Of a DNA stretch of 40,308 nt, positions 1 through 8,502 are shown piece by piece. Under the pieces are notes generated by a model that saw nothing but the letters and a program-made list of their open reading frames with translations, did no database searches and was not told the DNA's origin. Every line of letters begins with the position of its first letter. Position 1 is the first letter of the stretch. The position numbers and the translations under genes were made by a program. Source of the DNA: JBAXPV01 sp037132075 (GTDB taxonomy: Bacteria; Bacteroidota; Bacteroidia; Bacteroidales; CAIXZF01); the NCBI GenBank assembly GCA_037132075.1, contig JBAXPV010000035.1, forward strand, positions 1-40,308, given 5' to 3'.

Positions 1-297
1 CTCCCCGGCCCCTGTTGAAACCCTGAAGCCATGTTCAGGGGCAAAGACCTTGACGAACTTCATCCCTGCCAGCAGAAGCGTATCAAGCAGGTATTTCCTT
101 TTTATCACGGAAGTGGTATTGGCAACCAGTCCGATTCTTTTCCCTTTGATCAAAGGAAAGTAAAGGTCAGTGCGTTCGGCTCCTTCTTTGATGTCATTGG
201 TGTTTACCGTACGGAAGGTCATCTTTTGCTGGGCATTGCCTGTGAGGATGCTTAGCGAAAAAAATAAAATTAAAATAGATAAGCGATGATTTATCAC
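1..297 (-). CDS. NamZ-like exo-beta-N-acetylmuramidase (DUF1343), N-terminal part, cut by window edge
   Basis: The minus-strand reading frame is open for 99 codons from a GTG at 297 to the window edge, so the 3' part is missing. The first ~22 residues are a signal peptide (basic start, Leu/Ile core, ending TGNAQQ). After it come KGKRIGLVANTTSV and VKVFAPEHGFR followed by AGE, the N-terminal signature of the DUF1343/NamZ family. Characterised NamZ proteins remove terminal MurNAc from peptidoglycan fragments, so a role in muropeptide salvage in the periplasm or at the surface is expected. No in-frame ATG lies upstream; the nearest ATGs there are out of frame, so GTG is the likely start. The gene is divergent from the LolE-like permease at 355, and a -7 box at 335-342 fits its promoter. 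The family call is firm; the exact substrate is inference. Confidence 0.8.
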   Translation of the reverse strand, partial: MINHRLSILILFFSLSILTGNAQQKMTFRTVNTNDIKEGAERTDLYFPLIKGKRIGLVANTTSVIKRKYLLDTLLLAGMKFVKVFAPEHGFRVSTGAGE

Positions 298-326
298 GTT
301 TGTATTCTTTGAGTCAAGTTTCGATA

Positions 327-334
327 TACATTTG
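327..334 (+). promoter_or_regulatory. -7 box TACATTTG for the FtsX/LolE-like permease
   Basis: TACATTTG matches the Bacteroidota sigma-ABfr -7 consensus TAnnTTTG. It would start transcription near 341, about 14 bases before the GTG at 355. No good TTTG -33 element sits at the usual 19-base spacing. It directly abuts the opposite-strand box at 335-342. Confidence 0.45.
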
Positions 335-342
335 CAAACATA
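335..342 (-). promoter_or_regulatory. -7 box TATGTTTG for the NamZ-like gene
   Basis: On the minus strand this reads TATGTTTG, matching TAnnTTTG. Initiation near 328 would give a leader of about 31 bases before the GTG at 297. The -33 element is not recognisable. Confidence 0.45.
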
Positions 343-354
343 ATAAAAAGCACT

Positions 355-1581
355 GTGCGGTTTGCATTCTACTTAACAGGGAAATTAATCAAAGGAGAGA
401 AAGGTGGGTTTTCCAGACCTGTCATCCGTGTTGCTGTTGCCTCGGTGGCAGTGGGCCTTGGCGTGATGATCCTTGCCGTGGCTATCGTTACCGGTTTCCA
501 GAAGCAGGTTCGTGAAAAGGTGATCGGGTTTGGTTCGCATATCAGGGTTACTGCTTTTGACAACAACGACTCCTATGAGTTAAGCCCGATCGTGGCAGAT
601 GCTGTTCTGCTGAGTAAACTCAAACGAGTAAAAGGTGTTCGGAATGTCAGTGTTTTTGATACCAAAGCCGGGATCATCCAGGCTCATGACCAATTTGAAG
701 GGATCGTTTTTAAAGGGGTTGATTCCACCTACGACTGGAGTTTCTTCAAAGACCGTCTTGTGGAAGGCAAGCCGCTTGATTTCAGGGATAGCGCGAATGT
801 TGCTGATGTGATCATTTCCAAAAGCATTGCCAATAAATTGAAATTGAAAATCAATGATCCATTGCGGATTTATTTCATCGTCACCGGCGAGCCAATACCT
901 CGCGGCAGGAGATTTCATATCAGCGGGATTTATGAAACCGGCATGGGAGAAATGGATGATCTTTATGTGATCGGCAATATCAGTCATTTGCGCAGGATTA
1001 ATAACTGGAACTCAAGCCAGGCAGGAGGAATTGAGATACTGGTACATGATTTCGATCAGATGGAATCTGTTAACAAAGATGTTTACAAGGCCATTGGTTA
1101 TGATCTCAATACCCGTTCCATCCATGAGCTCTATCCACAGATCTTCGACTGGCTTGACTTACAGGATATGAATGTGCTGGTAATATTAGTGCTGATGATA
1201 GTAGTTGCCTCAATGGCAATGATCTCGATCTTGCTGATCCTTATCCTTGAAAAGGCAGTGATGATTGGTGTTCTGAAAGCAATGGGAGCCAGGACTTCTG
1301 TCATCCGTGAAGTCTTTCTTTTTCATGGTGCTTACATCCTTGTCAAAGGTCTCTTGATTGGAAATATCCTGGGAATCGGATTATGTTATCTCCAGCAATA
1401 TACGGGATTGATCAAGCTTTCGCAGGAATCATATTTTGTAAGCCAGGTACCTATTGATCTTGAAATCCCAGCCTTGCTGATGCTCAATGCCGGAACTGTA
1501 GGCCTTTGTATGCTGATTTTGTTGCTTCCGTCGCTGCTGATTTCTAGGATTTCGCCTGTAAAAGTCCTGAGATACTCTTGA
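355..1581 (+). CDS. FtsX-like ABC transporter permease, LolC/LolE-type
   Basis: This 408-residue protein has the MacB/LolE permease plan. There is one membrane helix near residues 22-46 after the motif FSRPVIRVAVASVAVGLGVM, then a periplasmic domain of about 220 residues. Three helices follow in the last 140 residues, at about 275-300, 320-345 and 375-400. LEKAVMIGVLKAMGAR is the typical FtsX cytoplasmic coupling loop, and the protein ends SRISPVKVLRYS. In Proteobacteria such permeases work with the LolD ATPase to release outer-membrane lipoproteins. No ATPase gene is adjacent, so the partner must lie elsewhere and the lipoprotein role is inferred. The start is GTG at 355; homologues share a similar short N-terminus before the first helix. 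It ends 8 bases before the convergent cysH stop. Confidence 0.85.
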   Translation: MRFAFYLTGKLIKGEKGGFSRPVIRVAVASVAVGLGVMILAVAIVTGFQKQVREKVIGFGSHIRVTAFDNNDSYELSPIVADAVLLSKLKRVKGVRNVSVFDTKAGIIQAHDQFEGIVFKGVDSTYDWSFFKDRLVEGKPLDFRDSANVADVIISKSIANKLKLKINDPLRIYFIVTGEPIPRGRRFHISGIYETGMGEMDDLYVIGNISHLRRINNWNSSQAGGIEILVHDFDQMESVNKDVYKAIGYDLNTRSIHELYPQIFDWLDLQDMNVLVILVLMIVVASMAMISILLILILEKAVMIGVLKAMGARTSVIREVFLFHGAYILVKGLLIGNILGIGLCYLQQYTGLIKLSQESYFVSQVPIDLEIPALLMLNAGTVGLCMLILLLPSLLISRISPVKVLRYS

Positions 1582-1589
1582 GCTGTTCA

Positions 1590-2288
1590 CTATTTCTTAT
1601 GCAATCCACATTCGCGTGTATCAGGATTTTCCCACCACCATCTTCCTGCCCGAACCTCTTCTCCCGGTAAAATTTCACGTGTACAAGGCTGACATCCGAT
1701 ACTCGGAAATCCTTTGTCATGAAGTGAATTATAAGGAATATTATTCGATTTGATATATGCCCAAACCGCAGCTTCTGTCCAGTTAATCAGTGGGTTGATT
1801 TTTACGAGATGATTCATTTCGTCCCATTCAAATATCTGCATTTCGGCTCGTGTGACGCTTTGTTCACGCCGCAGCCCCGTGATCCACGCTTCTCTGCCTT
1901 GTAGTGCACGCGTCAAAGGTCTTATTTTCCTGATGTTACAGCATAATTTCCGGTTTTCAATGCTGTCGTAAAAGAGGTTGATACCTTTTTCTTTCACCAT
2001 TGCCTCAACAGCTTGTGCTTCAGGAAACATGATCTCAATCTGAATTCCATAACGACTACTGGTATTGTGTATCAGATCATAAGATTCAGGAAACAGGCGG
2101 CCGGTATCCAGGGTGAAAATCGTGGCTTTTTTATCAAACCCGGCAAGAATATGTGTGATCACCTGATCTTCAGCGCCAAGACTACTGGCAAAAGTGACCT
2201 TCTGGCCAAAATGTTCCAGTGAAAAGGCCAGGATTTCCTCAGCAGAGGAGTTGGTGAAGCGCTCGTTTAGGGATGCAAGGTCTTTCAA
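1590..2288 (-). CDS. cysH: assimilatory adenylylsulfate (APS) reductase, 4Fe-4S type
   Basis: This 232-residue member of the CysH family reduces adenylylsulfate to sulfite with thioredoxin, in the cytoplasm, for cysteine synthesis. The PP-loop-like nucleotide site is FASSLGAEDQVI (residues 33-44). The cluster cysteines are the CC pair at 116-117 (RKLCCNIRK) and C199/C202 (GCQPC). The catalytic cysteine is C227 in the C-terminal ECGLH motif. The CC...CxxC set marks the iron-sulfur APS-reducing form; PAPS reductases of the E. coli type lack it. It lies 8 bases downstream of the LamG protein gene on the same strand. No other sulfate-assimilation gene (cysDN, sat, sir) is in the window, so it stands apart from its pathway. 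Length is normal. Confidence 0.93.
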   Translation of the reverse strand: MKDLASLNERFTNSSAEEILAFSLEHFGQKVTFASSLGAEDQVITHILAGFDKKATIFTLDTGRLFPESYDLIHNTSSRYGIQIEIMFPEAQAVEAMVKEKGINLFYDSIENRKLCCNIRKIRPLTRALQGREAWITGLRREQSVTRAEMQIFEWDEMNHLVKINPLINWTEAAVWAYIKSNNIPYNSLHDKGFPSIGCQPCTREILPGEEVRAGRWWWENPDTRECGLHKK

Positions 2289-2296
2289 AGTTCTAA

Positions 2297-3664
2297 TTAT
2301 TTTACGATCTTAGTGTAGAAATGCTTATCGCCTGCCTGGATAGCCAGGAAATACATGCCAGCTGCTGTTTCAGGTAAATTGCACTCGATCTTCTGTGCAG
2401 ATTCTAATTCATTATGAAAGATGATTCTTCCATTCAGATCGGAAATTGAAACTGTGATTTGTTTGTAGGTATTTCCGAGGTTTACATGAATCTTATCGGT
2501 AAAAGGAACGGGATACACTTGTAACATGCTTTCAAAATTGTTTTCTTCGAATCCTACCGTGGTGATGGCTTTACAGGCTGTGGTGTCGGTACAGCCATCG
2601 AAGGTGATCTTTGCAGCATAATGACCATTGGCAGTAGCGGTATAGCTTTGCCCTGTAGCACCAGTGATCGGTGCATTTCCATTGTCGCAGTTAAGCCATT
2701 GGTAAGTGCCACCAGCCTGCGTAGCACTAAGTGTCACACCAACCTGGGTAACATTAAGGTTGAAGGAGTTGACAGTTAAGGTAAGGATCACCGTTGAGTC
2801 ACAACCGGAACTGGTCGGGAATGAATGTGTGTATGTCCCGGCATTGGTAAGCGCCTGACCCCCAAACATATATGATTGTCCAGAACATATGGTGGCAGTC
2901 GAAGTGGTCCCGATATTAACTCCCTGCACCCAATTGGAATTGTTGGTGAACAGCATGAAGTTGTTTAATGTCCCGCTCAGGGTACCAGCAGAAGGGGTTA
3001 GTGTATTAAGCCCGGCATTGTTTAGTCCGGCCTGGCCTTCATTAAAATTATAATAAAGCAACAAGCTCGGATCGTTGGCATTGATGCCACTGAGGTAGAT
3101 GCAATGTACTTCCTGTGAAGTCAGTGTTTTGCTCCAGAGGCTTACCTCATCCAGTTTTCCTTTCAGATAGAAATTCACACCAGAATAGGGTAAACTGCCC
3201 ATCAACAAATCGACAGCCTGATTGCTGATACTGCCGCTGGCAGGGGTAGAGCCAACAGAAACTCCGTTCTGATAAAGGGTAACGGCTCCATCTCCGTAAA
3301 CAAAAGCAAAATGATTCCAGGCATTGATCTGTAAAGTGGAAATCACGACGTCATAATTTGTTCCTCCACTATTTCTGAAGCGGGCTTCCACGGAGGTATT
3401 CGCATGCTGTATCATGTAAAAGTCAGCGTCAGTATTGTTACGAAACCCACAGAAGCCGTCGTAATCAGGGAAGGTGATGACGCTGTTTGTCGGATAAACC
3501 CAACAAGTCAGTGACATATGTGTGAGGCCATTGATTAAGGCTGAGGCTGCAGGGACATTTACATAATCATCGACGTTGTCGAAGTCAAGTGCATTCTGAA
3601 CCTGAGCCCGGCTATATCCTGCCATGAGCATTAGCAATCCCAATAAGTAAAATTTGATCTTCAT
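2297..3664 (-). CDS. secreted LamG-domain protein with type IX secretion C-terminal sorting domain
   Basis: This is a 455-residue exported protein. Residues 1-20 are a signal peptide ending SRAQ. Residues ~22-210 form a LamG/concanavalin-like jelly-roll (ALDFDNVDDYVNVP, WNHFAFVYGDGAVTLYQNG, GKLDEVSLWSKTLTSQEV). Residues ~255-300 carry a Cys-containing PKD/Ig-like motif (ICSGQSYMFGG, GCDSTVILTLTV), followed by a QWLNCDN...GHYAAKITFDGCTDTT module. The last ~80 residues form a type A T9SS sorting domain (VYPVPFTDKIHVNL ... AAGMYFLAIQAGDKHFYTKIVK). It is probably attached to or released from the outer surface, binding a glycan or protein; the ligand is unknown. The gene sits between mscS (14-base gap) and cysH (8-base gap), and no functional link to either is evident. 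Confidence 0.88.
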   Translation of the reverse strand: MKIKFYLLGLLMLMAGYSRAQVQNALDFDNVDDYVNVPAASALINGLTHMSLTCWVYPTNSVITFPDYDGFCGFRNNTDADFYMIQHANTSVEARFRNSGGTNYDVVISTLQINAWNHFAFVYGDGAVTLYQNGVSVGSTPASGSISNQAVDLLMGSLPYSGVNFYLKGKLDEVSLWSKTLTSQEVHCIYLSGINANDPSLLLYYNFNEGQAGLNNAGLNTLTPSAGTLSGTLNNFMLFTNNSNWVQGVNIGTTSTATICSGQSYMFGGQALTNAGTYTHSFPTSSGCDSTVILTLTVNSFNLNVTQVGVTLSATQAGGTYQWLNCDNGNAPITGATGQSYTATANGHYAAKITFDGCTDTTACKAITTVGFEENNFESMLQVYPVPFTDKIHVNLGNTYKQITVSISDLNGRIIFHNELESAQKIECNLPETAAGMYFLAIQAGDKHFYTKIVK

Positions 3665-3678
3665 ATCCTTTGTTTTAT

Positions 3679-4497
3679 TTATCCTTGAAACGTGATTTGT
3701 TTGGGTATATGTACTTTGATTGAATTCTCAATTAATGCCTTACGCACATTTTTATAAGTATTGTTGTAAACTGTCCAGAAATCTCCGGTCTTCGCATAAG
3801 GCCTGATCGCGAGAAAACTGGATCCTTCAAAGATATCGATCACGGTAACCAAGGGAGCTGGGTCTTTCAGGATCATCTCATCCTGCAGCAGAACCTTCAT
3901 GATGATGTCTCTGACTGTGTCGATATCTTCGTCATAATCGATTCTTATTTTCATGTCAACGCGTAAAAAGCCAAGTTTACTCACATTAATGATCGTATTG
4001 TTAGAGACCGCGCCATTGGCTAGGATGATCGTCTTGTTATCAGGCGTTACCAGGATGGTGTTGAAAATCTGAATCTCTTTCACTATGCCGGTCTCGCCTA
4101 AGGACGTAATCAAATCACCAACTTTAAAAGGTTTAAAGATCAGGATCAGGACACCACCTGCGAAGTTGGCCAGAGAGCCTTGCAGCGCCAGGCCGATTGC
4201 CAGTCCTGCGGCACCAAAAACAGCAAAGAGTGACGTTGTTGGTAAACCGATGATCCCGGCCACCATTATGATGACGATGATTTTCAAACCATAGCTAACG
4301 ACACTCCGTATAAATCCACCCAGGGAAGTATCGTAGCTTCTTCTACCGAAGTATCGTAACAGCCATTTGTCGAGCCGTTTTGCCAGCCAGAAACCAACAA
4401 TAAATACGACGATCCCATAGAGTAGCGTCGGCATAAAACCAATGGTTTTGTCGAGCCAGACATTCAGATAGCCAAATATTGTTTCCCTAAGTCTCAT
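3679..4497 (-). CDS. mscS: small-conductance mechanosensitive channel, MscS family
   Basis: At 272 residues this is a minimal MscS-type channel of the inner membrane, which vents solutes on hypo-osmotic shock. Helices lie near residues 20-40 and 62-84. The pore helix TM3 at about 88-118 shows the Gly/Ala pattern AGLAIGLALQGSLANFAGG. The beta domain follows (FKPFKVGDLITSLGETGIVKEI, then NKTIILANGAVSNNTIINVS), with the alpha/beta C-terminal domain after it (KIRIDYDEDIDTVRDII). Length and domain order match E. coli MscS. It leads a same-strand cluster with the LamG gene and cysH; upstream, 90 bases separate it from the SMR gene stop. Confidence 0.93.
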   Translation of the reverse strand: MRLRETIFGYLNVWLDKTIGFMPTLLYGIVVFIVGFWLAKRLDKWLLRYFGRRSYDTSLGGFIRSVVSYGLKIIVIIMVAGIIGLPTTSLFAVFGAAGLAIGLALQGSLANFAGGVLILIFKPFKVGDLITSLGETGIVKEIQIFNTILVTPDNKTIILANGAVSNNTIINVSKLGFLRVDMKIRIDYDEDIDTVRDIIMKVLLQDEMILKDPAPLVTVIDIFEGSSFLAIRPYAKTGDFWTVYNNTYKNVRKALIENSIKVHIPKQITFQG

Positions 4498-4587
4498 CTT
4501 TATTTCTGTTGTTGACGCTTTAGGTCACGAAAATACACAAAAGCTTTGAGAAAAGACAAAAGTTATGATCCAGCTGTTTTCGAAAAA

Positions 4588-4914
4588 TCAATGGGTAGCA
4601 AAACGTAAGCCAATGATGGAAGCAATCAGGCTTGTGATGAAAAACAGGCGCCAGAAATCCACGGGCTCTTTAAAGAAAATCATGCCTGCAATGACCGTCA
4701 CTGTAGCGCCTATGCCTGTCCATACTGCGTAGGCGGTTCCTACGGGCAAGGTCAGCGTTGCCTTATACAGAAGGTACATGCTGACAAACAGGCACAGTAA
4801 AAAGCCTGCCAGCCAAAGGTTTCGTTCCATCCCGCTCCGGATTTTGGCAACACCCAGGCAGACTGCGAACCCTGCTTCGAAAAAGCCTGCAATGACAAGA
4901 ATCCACCAATTCAT
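4588..4914 (-). CDS. SMR-family exporter, Gdx/SugE-like (guanidinium exporter type)
   Basis: This 108-residue, four-helix small multidrug resistance protein works as a dual-topology dimer in the inner membrane. The essential carboxylate is E13 (WWILVIAGFFEAGFAV). Helix 3 has TLPVGTAYAVWTGIGA, and the protein ends IIGLRFATH, which resembles the Gdx/SugE ending GLK/R..TH more than EmrE. Gdx proteins exchange guanidinium for protons; that substrate is inferred from subfamily resemblance. I looked upstream for a guanidine riboswitch and saw none. A -7 box (TACCTTTG) lies at 4938-4945 on the minus strand, giving a short leader of about 17 bases. Confidence 0.88.
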   Translation of the reverse strand: MNWWILVIAGFFEAGFAVCLGVAKIRSGMERNLWLAGFLLCLFVSMYLLYKATLTLPVGTAYAVWTGIGATVTVIAGMIFFKEPVDFWRLFFITSLIASIIGLRFATH

Positions 4915-4937
4915 GCGCTGTTAAGTTTAGGTTTGGT

Positions 4938-4945
4938 CAAAGGTA
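4938..4945 (-). promoter_or_regulatory. -7 box TACCTTTG for the SMR gene
   Basis: The minus strand reads TACCTTTG, an exact TAnnTTTG match, 24 bases before the ATG at 4914. A -33 TTTG is not evident at the usual spacing. Confidence 0.4.
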
Positions 4946-5022
4946 ATTGTTTAATGACAGCTGAATAGGTGTGAATTTATTTCGTTCACAATTTGCCTCG
5001 CAGATCTCCTTGGTTTTTTCAG

Positions 5023-5030
5023 TAATTTTG
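5023..5030 (+). promoter_or_regulatory. -7 box TAATTTTG for the secreted protein at 5086
   Basis: An exact TAnnTTTG match. Initiation near 5037 would leave only 7 bases before the ATG at 5044 but about 49 before the ATG at 5086, which favours the latter start. Confidence 0.4.
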
Positions 5031-5085
5031 GCAAAAATATACCATGATAAACCAAATAAAATATAACATACTGAATGGGGTAGGT

Positions 5086-5862
5086 ATGCTCAAATTGCAT
5101 AAACCTGAACAATCGAAGTACCTAATTATTTTTACTGCAATTCTATTACTGACCTTCAGTGTACAAGTAAATTCCCAGAACTGGATTGTTGGACAAGCGA
5201 TCAATAAGCACATCACCACCATCAATATTAATGGTGGCGGGTGCTATCCTGCAATTGATGTGAAATTTGATTTACCTGCCAATGTGGTCCAGGGTGTTCA
5301 CTATAAAATGATCATTCAGACCGCCACTGCCAGCGGAATCGTCCTTTTCCCGCTCAATGACACTTTGGTCGTTGGAGATACCATCACTTTGGCCAATGCC
5401 CCGGGCAATTATTCTGTTTATTTCTCTAATGGCGGTGGAAACCTCGTCATTGAGGTAAGGGCGATCGGTACACCAATCGTTGCCGGTGAGGCGCATCCTT
5501 GTTCCAGTAGTGATGCCTGGAGTTCTGATTTCTTAAGCTGTCCTGAGACTATTTCTTTTAACCTTGTTTCAGCTTGCCATACTGTTATCAGTGGCGTTGG
5601 CATCGAGGATTTAAGTGGTAGTGACAGGAGCATTAAACTTCCTGATTATTCAAATAATTACCAACTGAGTTTTGGCAATGCGTCGTCAATAAAGGGATGC
5701 AGAATTACTGACAGTAAAGGGGCCCTGTTGACATGGCGCTCCGCGAGTGATCTAGGTACAGGACTAGTGAGCTGTGCCTCTTTTAAAACCGGTATTTATT
5801 TTCTCGAGATACTATACAATGACAACAGTAAGTCTTCACTGAAGATGCCTATTCTCAGGTAA
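5086..5862 (+). CDS. secreted protein of unknown function with T9SS-like C-terminus
   Basis: I do not recognise a catalytic family. From the ATG at 5086 the product has 258 residues. A basic N-terminus and a hydrophobic core (YLIIFTAILLLTFSVQVNSQ) form a signal peptide. The middle is beta-rich and Gly/Asn-rich (TININGGGCYPAIDVKFDLP, NAPGNYSVYFSNGGGNLVIEVR) and resembles the Ig-like folds of Bacteroidota surface proteins. The last ~75 residues (RITDSKGALLTWRS ... KTGIYFLEILYNDNSKSSLK) resemble a type A T9SS sorting domain. An ATG at 5044 in the same frame is possible. The later start was chosen for three reasons: it gives a compact signal peptide, it is preceded by GGGGTAGG, and it fits the -7 box at 5023. 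The gene is monocistronic by position. Confidence 0.7.
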   Translation: MLKLHKPEQSKYLIIFTAILLLTFSVQVNSQNWIVGQAINKHITTININGGGCYPAIDVKFDLPANVVQGVHYKMIIQTATASGIVLFPLNDTLVVGDTITLANAPGNYSVYFSNGGGNLVIEVRAIGTPIVAGEAHPCSSSDAWSSDFLSCPETISFNLVSACHTVISGVGIEDLSGSDRSIKLPDYSNNYQLSFGNASSIKGCRITDSKGALLTWRSASDLGTGLVSCASFKTGIYFLEILYNDNSKSSLKMPILR

Positions 5863-5909
5863 TTGTTGTTATTCTGACATGATAATGCTCATTTTTTGAT
5901 TTTGCCATT

Positions 5910-7283
5910 ATGAAACGCTATCACTTTATCGCCATCGGAGGTGCAGCCATGCATAATCTCGCACTTGCCCTTCATCTGAAAAATTTCATGATAACAGGTT
6001 CTGATGATGAGATCTTTGAGCCTGCAAGGGGACGACTTGCTCACTACGGTCTTTTGCCCGAAAGGGAAGGCTGGTTTCCTGAAAAGCTGGACACAGAACT
6101 GGAAGGGGTCATCCTTGGGATGCATGCACGCGCCGATAACCCGGAACTCCTTCGGGCTAAGGAGCTTGGCTTACGTATCTTTTCATACCCGGAGTTCTTG
6201 TATGAGCAATCACGGGATAAGAAACGTATTGTGATTGGCGGTAGCCATGGCAAAACCACCATCACGGGTATCATCCTGCATGCCATGAAAGCCGCAGGAA
6301 TAGAGACCGATTATATGGTCGGGGCCAAACTGGAAGGTTTCGATGTGATGGTCAGGCTTTCTGAAAGCGCTCAATATATGATCTTTGAAGGGGATGAATA
6401 CCTCACTTCTCCGCTTGACCTTAAGCCGAAGTTTCATTGGTATCATCCTCATATCGCGGTGCTTAGCGGCATTGCCTGGGATCACATCAATGTCTTTCCG
6501 ACTTTTGAGAATTATATCGAACAATTCAGGATTTTTATAAAATTGATTGAAAATGAAGGAAAGCTGATCTATTGTGAAGCCGATGAAACGTTGAAAAAAC
6601 TTTGTGAGGAAGAAGGTGGTTCTCTGAAGTTGATTCCGTATCATGGATTGCAGGCGATGAATCCCCAGGGACAAAACTATGTGGTTTTCAAGGGGAAGCA
6701 ATATCAAACTCCTTTATTTGGACGTCATAATATGATGAACCTGCAGGCTGGGATGGAGGTTTGTAAATCTATCGGTATTTCTGAAGAAGATTTTTTAAAA
6801 AGCATGCACAATTTCGTTGGCGCAGCAAACCGTCTCGAAAAAGTCGCCGAAAACAAGAGCTCAGTAGTATATAAAGATTTTGCCCATGCTCCCTCTAAAG
6901 TCATTGCAACAGTTCAGGCTGTCAGGGAACAATTTCCTGGCCGGAAAGTGATTGCCTGTCTGGAATTGCATACTTTCAGCAGTCTGAACCGGGAATTCCT
7001 TGGGCAATATGCCTCCTGCCTCGATGCAGCTGATGTCGCCATGGTCTATTACAATCTACATGCACTGGCTTTGAAAAAATTACCCTCACTGGACCCGGTT
7101 TTTGTCATGGAAGGCTTTCAGCGATCTGACCTTGAAGTTTATAGCAATTCCGGGCTTCTTCAGGAAAGACTGATGAACCTTGGCAGCCCCGGCAGCGTTT
7201 TACTGTTGATGAGTTCGGGCAATTTCGATGGCATGGATATTGCTGGTTTTGGTAAACAGTTTATTGGAAATTGTAATGTTTAA
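5910..7283 (+). CDS. mpl: UDP-N-acetylmuramate:murein tripeptide ligase, Mpl-type Mur ligase
   Basis: This 457-residue Mur ligase belongs to the Mpl branch. Mpl joins recovered murein peptides directly to UDP-MurNAc in the cytoplasm and so feeds wall material back into synthesis. The N-terminal Rossmann domain begins YHFIAIGGAAMHNLALAL. The ATP loop is GGSHGKTTITG (residues 110-120). EGDEYLTSPLDLKPKF and LSGIAWDHINVFPTFENY are the Mpl/MurC metal and carbamyl-lysine region. GRHNMMNLQAG and DFAHAPSKV belong to the central/C-terminal domains. MurC proper would show a different N-terminus. Bacteroidota genomes usually have both. Three other wall genes (NamZ-like, MurD2, MurL) are in the window but not in an operon with it. 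Length is normal. Confidence 0.87.
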   Translation: MKRYHFIAIGGAAMHNLALALHLKNFMITGSDDEIFEPARGRLAHYGLLPEREGWFPEKLDTELEGVILGMHARADNPELLRAKELGLRIFSYPEFLYEQSRDKKRIVIGGSHGKTTITGIILHAMKAAGIETDYMVGAKLEGFDVMVRLSESAQYMIFEGDEYLTSPLDLKPKFHWYHPHIAVLSGIAWDHINVFPTFENYIEQFRIFIKLIENEGKLIYCEADETLKKLCEEEGGSLKLIPYHGLQAMNPQGQNYVVFKGKQYQTPLFGRHNMMNLQAGMEVCKSIGISEEDFLKSMHNFVGAANRLEKVAENKSSVVYKDFAHAPSKVIATVQAVREQFPGRKVIACLELHTFSSLNREFLGQYASCLDAADVAMVYYNLHALALKKLPSLDPVFVMEGFQRSDLEVYSNSGLLQERLMNLGSPGSVLLLMSSGNFDGMDIAGFGKQFIGNCNV

Positions 7284-7406
7284 GGACCAAAACCTGAATT
7301 TTTAAAAGACCAAAGGTTAATTAACTGCGTTTAATTTAAATATTTCCGGATTTTTGCCATGCTTTTGCCATGCTCAGGATGGCTTCATTTAATGACGAAT
7401 CAATTT

Positions 7407-8486
7407 ATGAAACAAACCCTTCTCTTATTCCTAAGCTTTTTTATCATATCTTTTTCCCAGGCTCAAACTGCCACGCTCAAATTCAAGGAGGTTCTCTATG
7501 ATTTTGGGAAAATCCAGGCAAAAGCAGGAGCCCAGACTCACAAATTTACTTTTGAAAATGTTGGGAAAGATACCTTGACCATTAATAAAATAAAAGTAAG
7601 CGAGCCTTCTCTTGAAGCAATCAGTGACAAAATGCGCTTTGGCCCCGGGGAAAAAGGCACGCTCACCGTGATTTTTACACCCAAAAATGAAAGTGGCAAA
7701 TTTCAAAAGTATATCAGTATCCGCTCTAATGACAAAGACTTTCCGGTAAGACAGATAACGATCAACGCTGATGTGACTGCTGGCGTCAGGACAATTGAAG
7801 ATGATTATCCGGAGAAAATCGGGAACCTCTGTTTCAAAACAAAACATATCTCTTTTGATATGTTAAAAAATACCGAAACCCGGATTGATACCTTTAAAGT
7901 ATTTAATACATCGAAAAAGCCGATGACAATGGAAGTCAAGTCCAGCCCGGCTTATTTGAGTTTTACCTCGAAGCCTTCGACCCTGGCACCTGGAAAGGCT
8001 GGCATGATCATCATCAGTTACAATGCAGAAAAAAGTGGGATTTGGGGTTTAAACTATGAGCCCTATGCATTGGTTACTGACGACAGCCTGATCCCCTCAA
8101 AAACGATTTCTATTGGTGTAAATGTGGTGGAGGATTTTAGTAAACTCACTGATACAGAGAAAAATAACCCCCCAAAGCTTGTGTTTGATGAACAGAACCA
8201 TGATTTTGGGGAATTGAAACAAGGCGGAAAAGTAAGCTGGGATTATCATTTTAATAATACAGGCAAACGCGACTTAGTCATCCGTAGGGTGAAAGCCAGC
8301 TGTGGATGTACTGCTGCGGATCCTGAGAAAACTTTACTTAAACCAGGCGAGTCTTCTTTTATCAAAGTGAATTTTAATACCAACGGATTGTTGGGGGATG
8401 AATACAAAACAGTGATGGTGATCTCGAATGATCCTGATACTTCTATGCATGTCCTTACATTTAGTGCCAAAGTTGTGGCTCAATAA
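7407..8486 (+). CDS. DUF1573 exported protein (first of a tandem pair)
   Basis: This is a 359-residue exported protein. The ATG at 7407 gives a clean signal peptide (KQTLLLFLSFFIISFSQAQ); an in-frame ATG at 7359 would add 16 unlikely residues. The N-terminal third is a DUF1573 Ig-like module (LYDFGKIQAKAGAQTHKFTFENVG) but lacks the cysteines. A middle Ig-like region follows. The C-terminal third is a full DUF1573 module with HDFGELKQGGKVSWDYHFNN, VKASCGCTAADPEK and the ending NDPDTSMHVLTFSAKV. DUF1573 is common in Bacteroidota, exported, and of unknown function. The paired CGC cysteines suggest metal, haem or disulfide chemistry, but this is not shown. It lies 16 bases before its paralogue. 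Confidence 0.85.
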   Translation: MKQTLLLFLSFFIISFSQAQTATLKFKEVLYDFGKIQAKAGAQTHKFTFENVGKDTLTINKIKVSEPSLEAISDKMRFGPGEKGTLTVIFTPKNESGKFQKYISIRSNDKDFPVRQITINADVTAGVRTIEDDYPEKIGNLCFKTKHISFDMLKNTETRIDTFKVFNTSKKPMTMEVKSSPAYLSFTSKPSTLAPGKAGMIIISYNAEKSGIWGLNYEPYALVTDDSLIPSKTISIGVNVVEDFSKLTDTEKNNPPKLVFDEQNHDFGELKQGGKVSWDYHFNNTGKRDLVIRRVKASCGCTAADPEKTLLKPGESSFIKVNFNTNGLLGDEYKTVMVISNDPDTSMHVLTFSAKVVAQ

Positions 8487-8502
8487 TGAAATAAACTATA
8501 AT

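Noticed and set aside
4528..4560. TTTG-N21-TATTTTCG upstream of mscS on the minus strand as a promoter.
   Set aside because: The -7 box has a mismatch in the core TTTG and the spacing is two bases long; too weak to list.
5897..5904. TGATTTTG before the mpl-type gene as a -7 box.
   Set aside because: It lacks the TA start and would initiate at or after the ATG at 5910.
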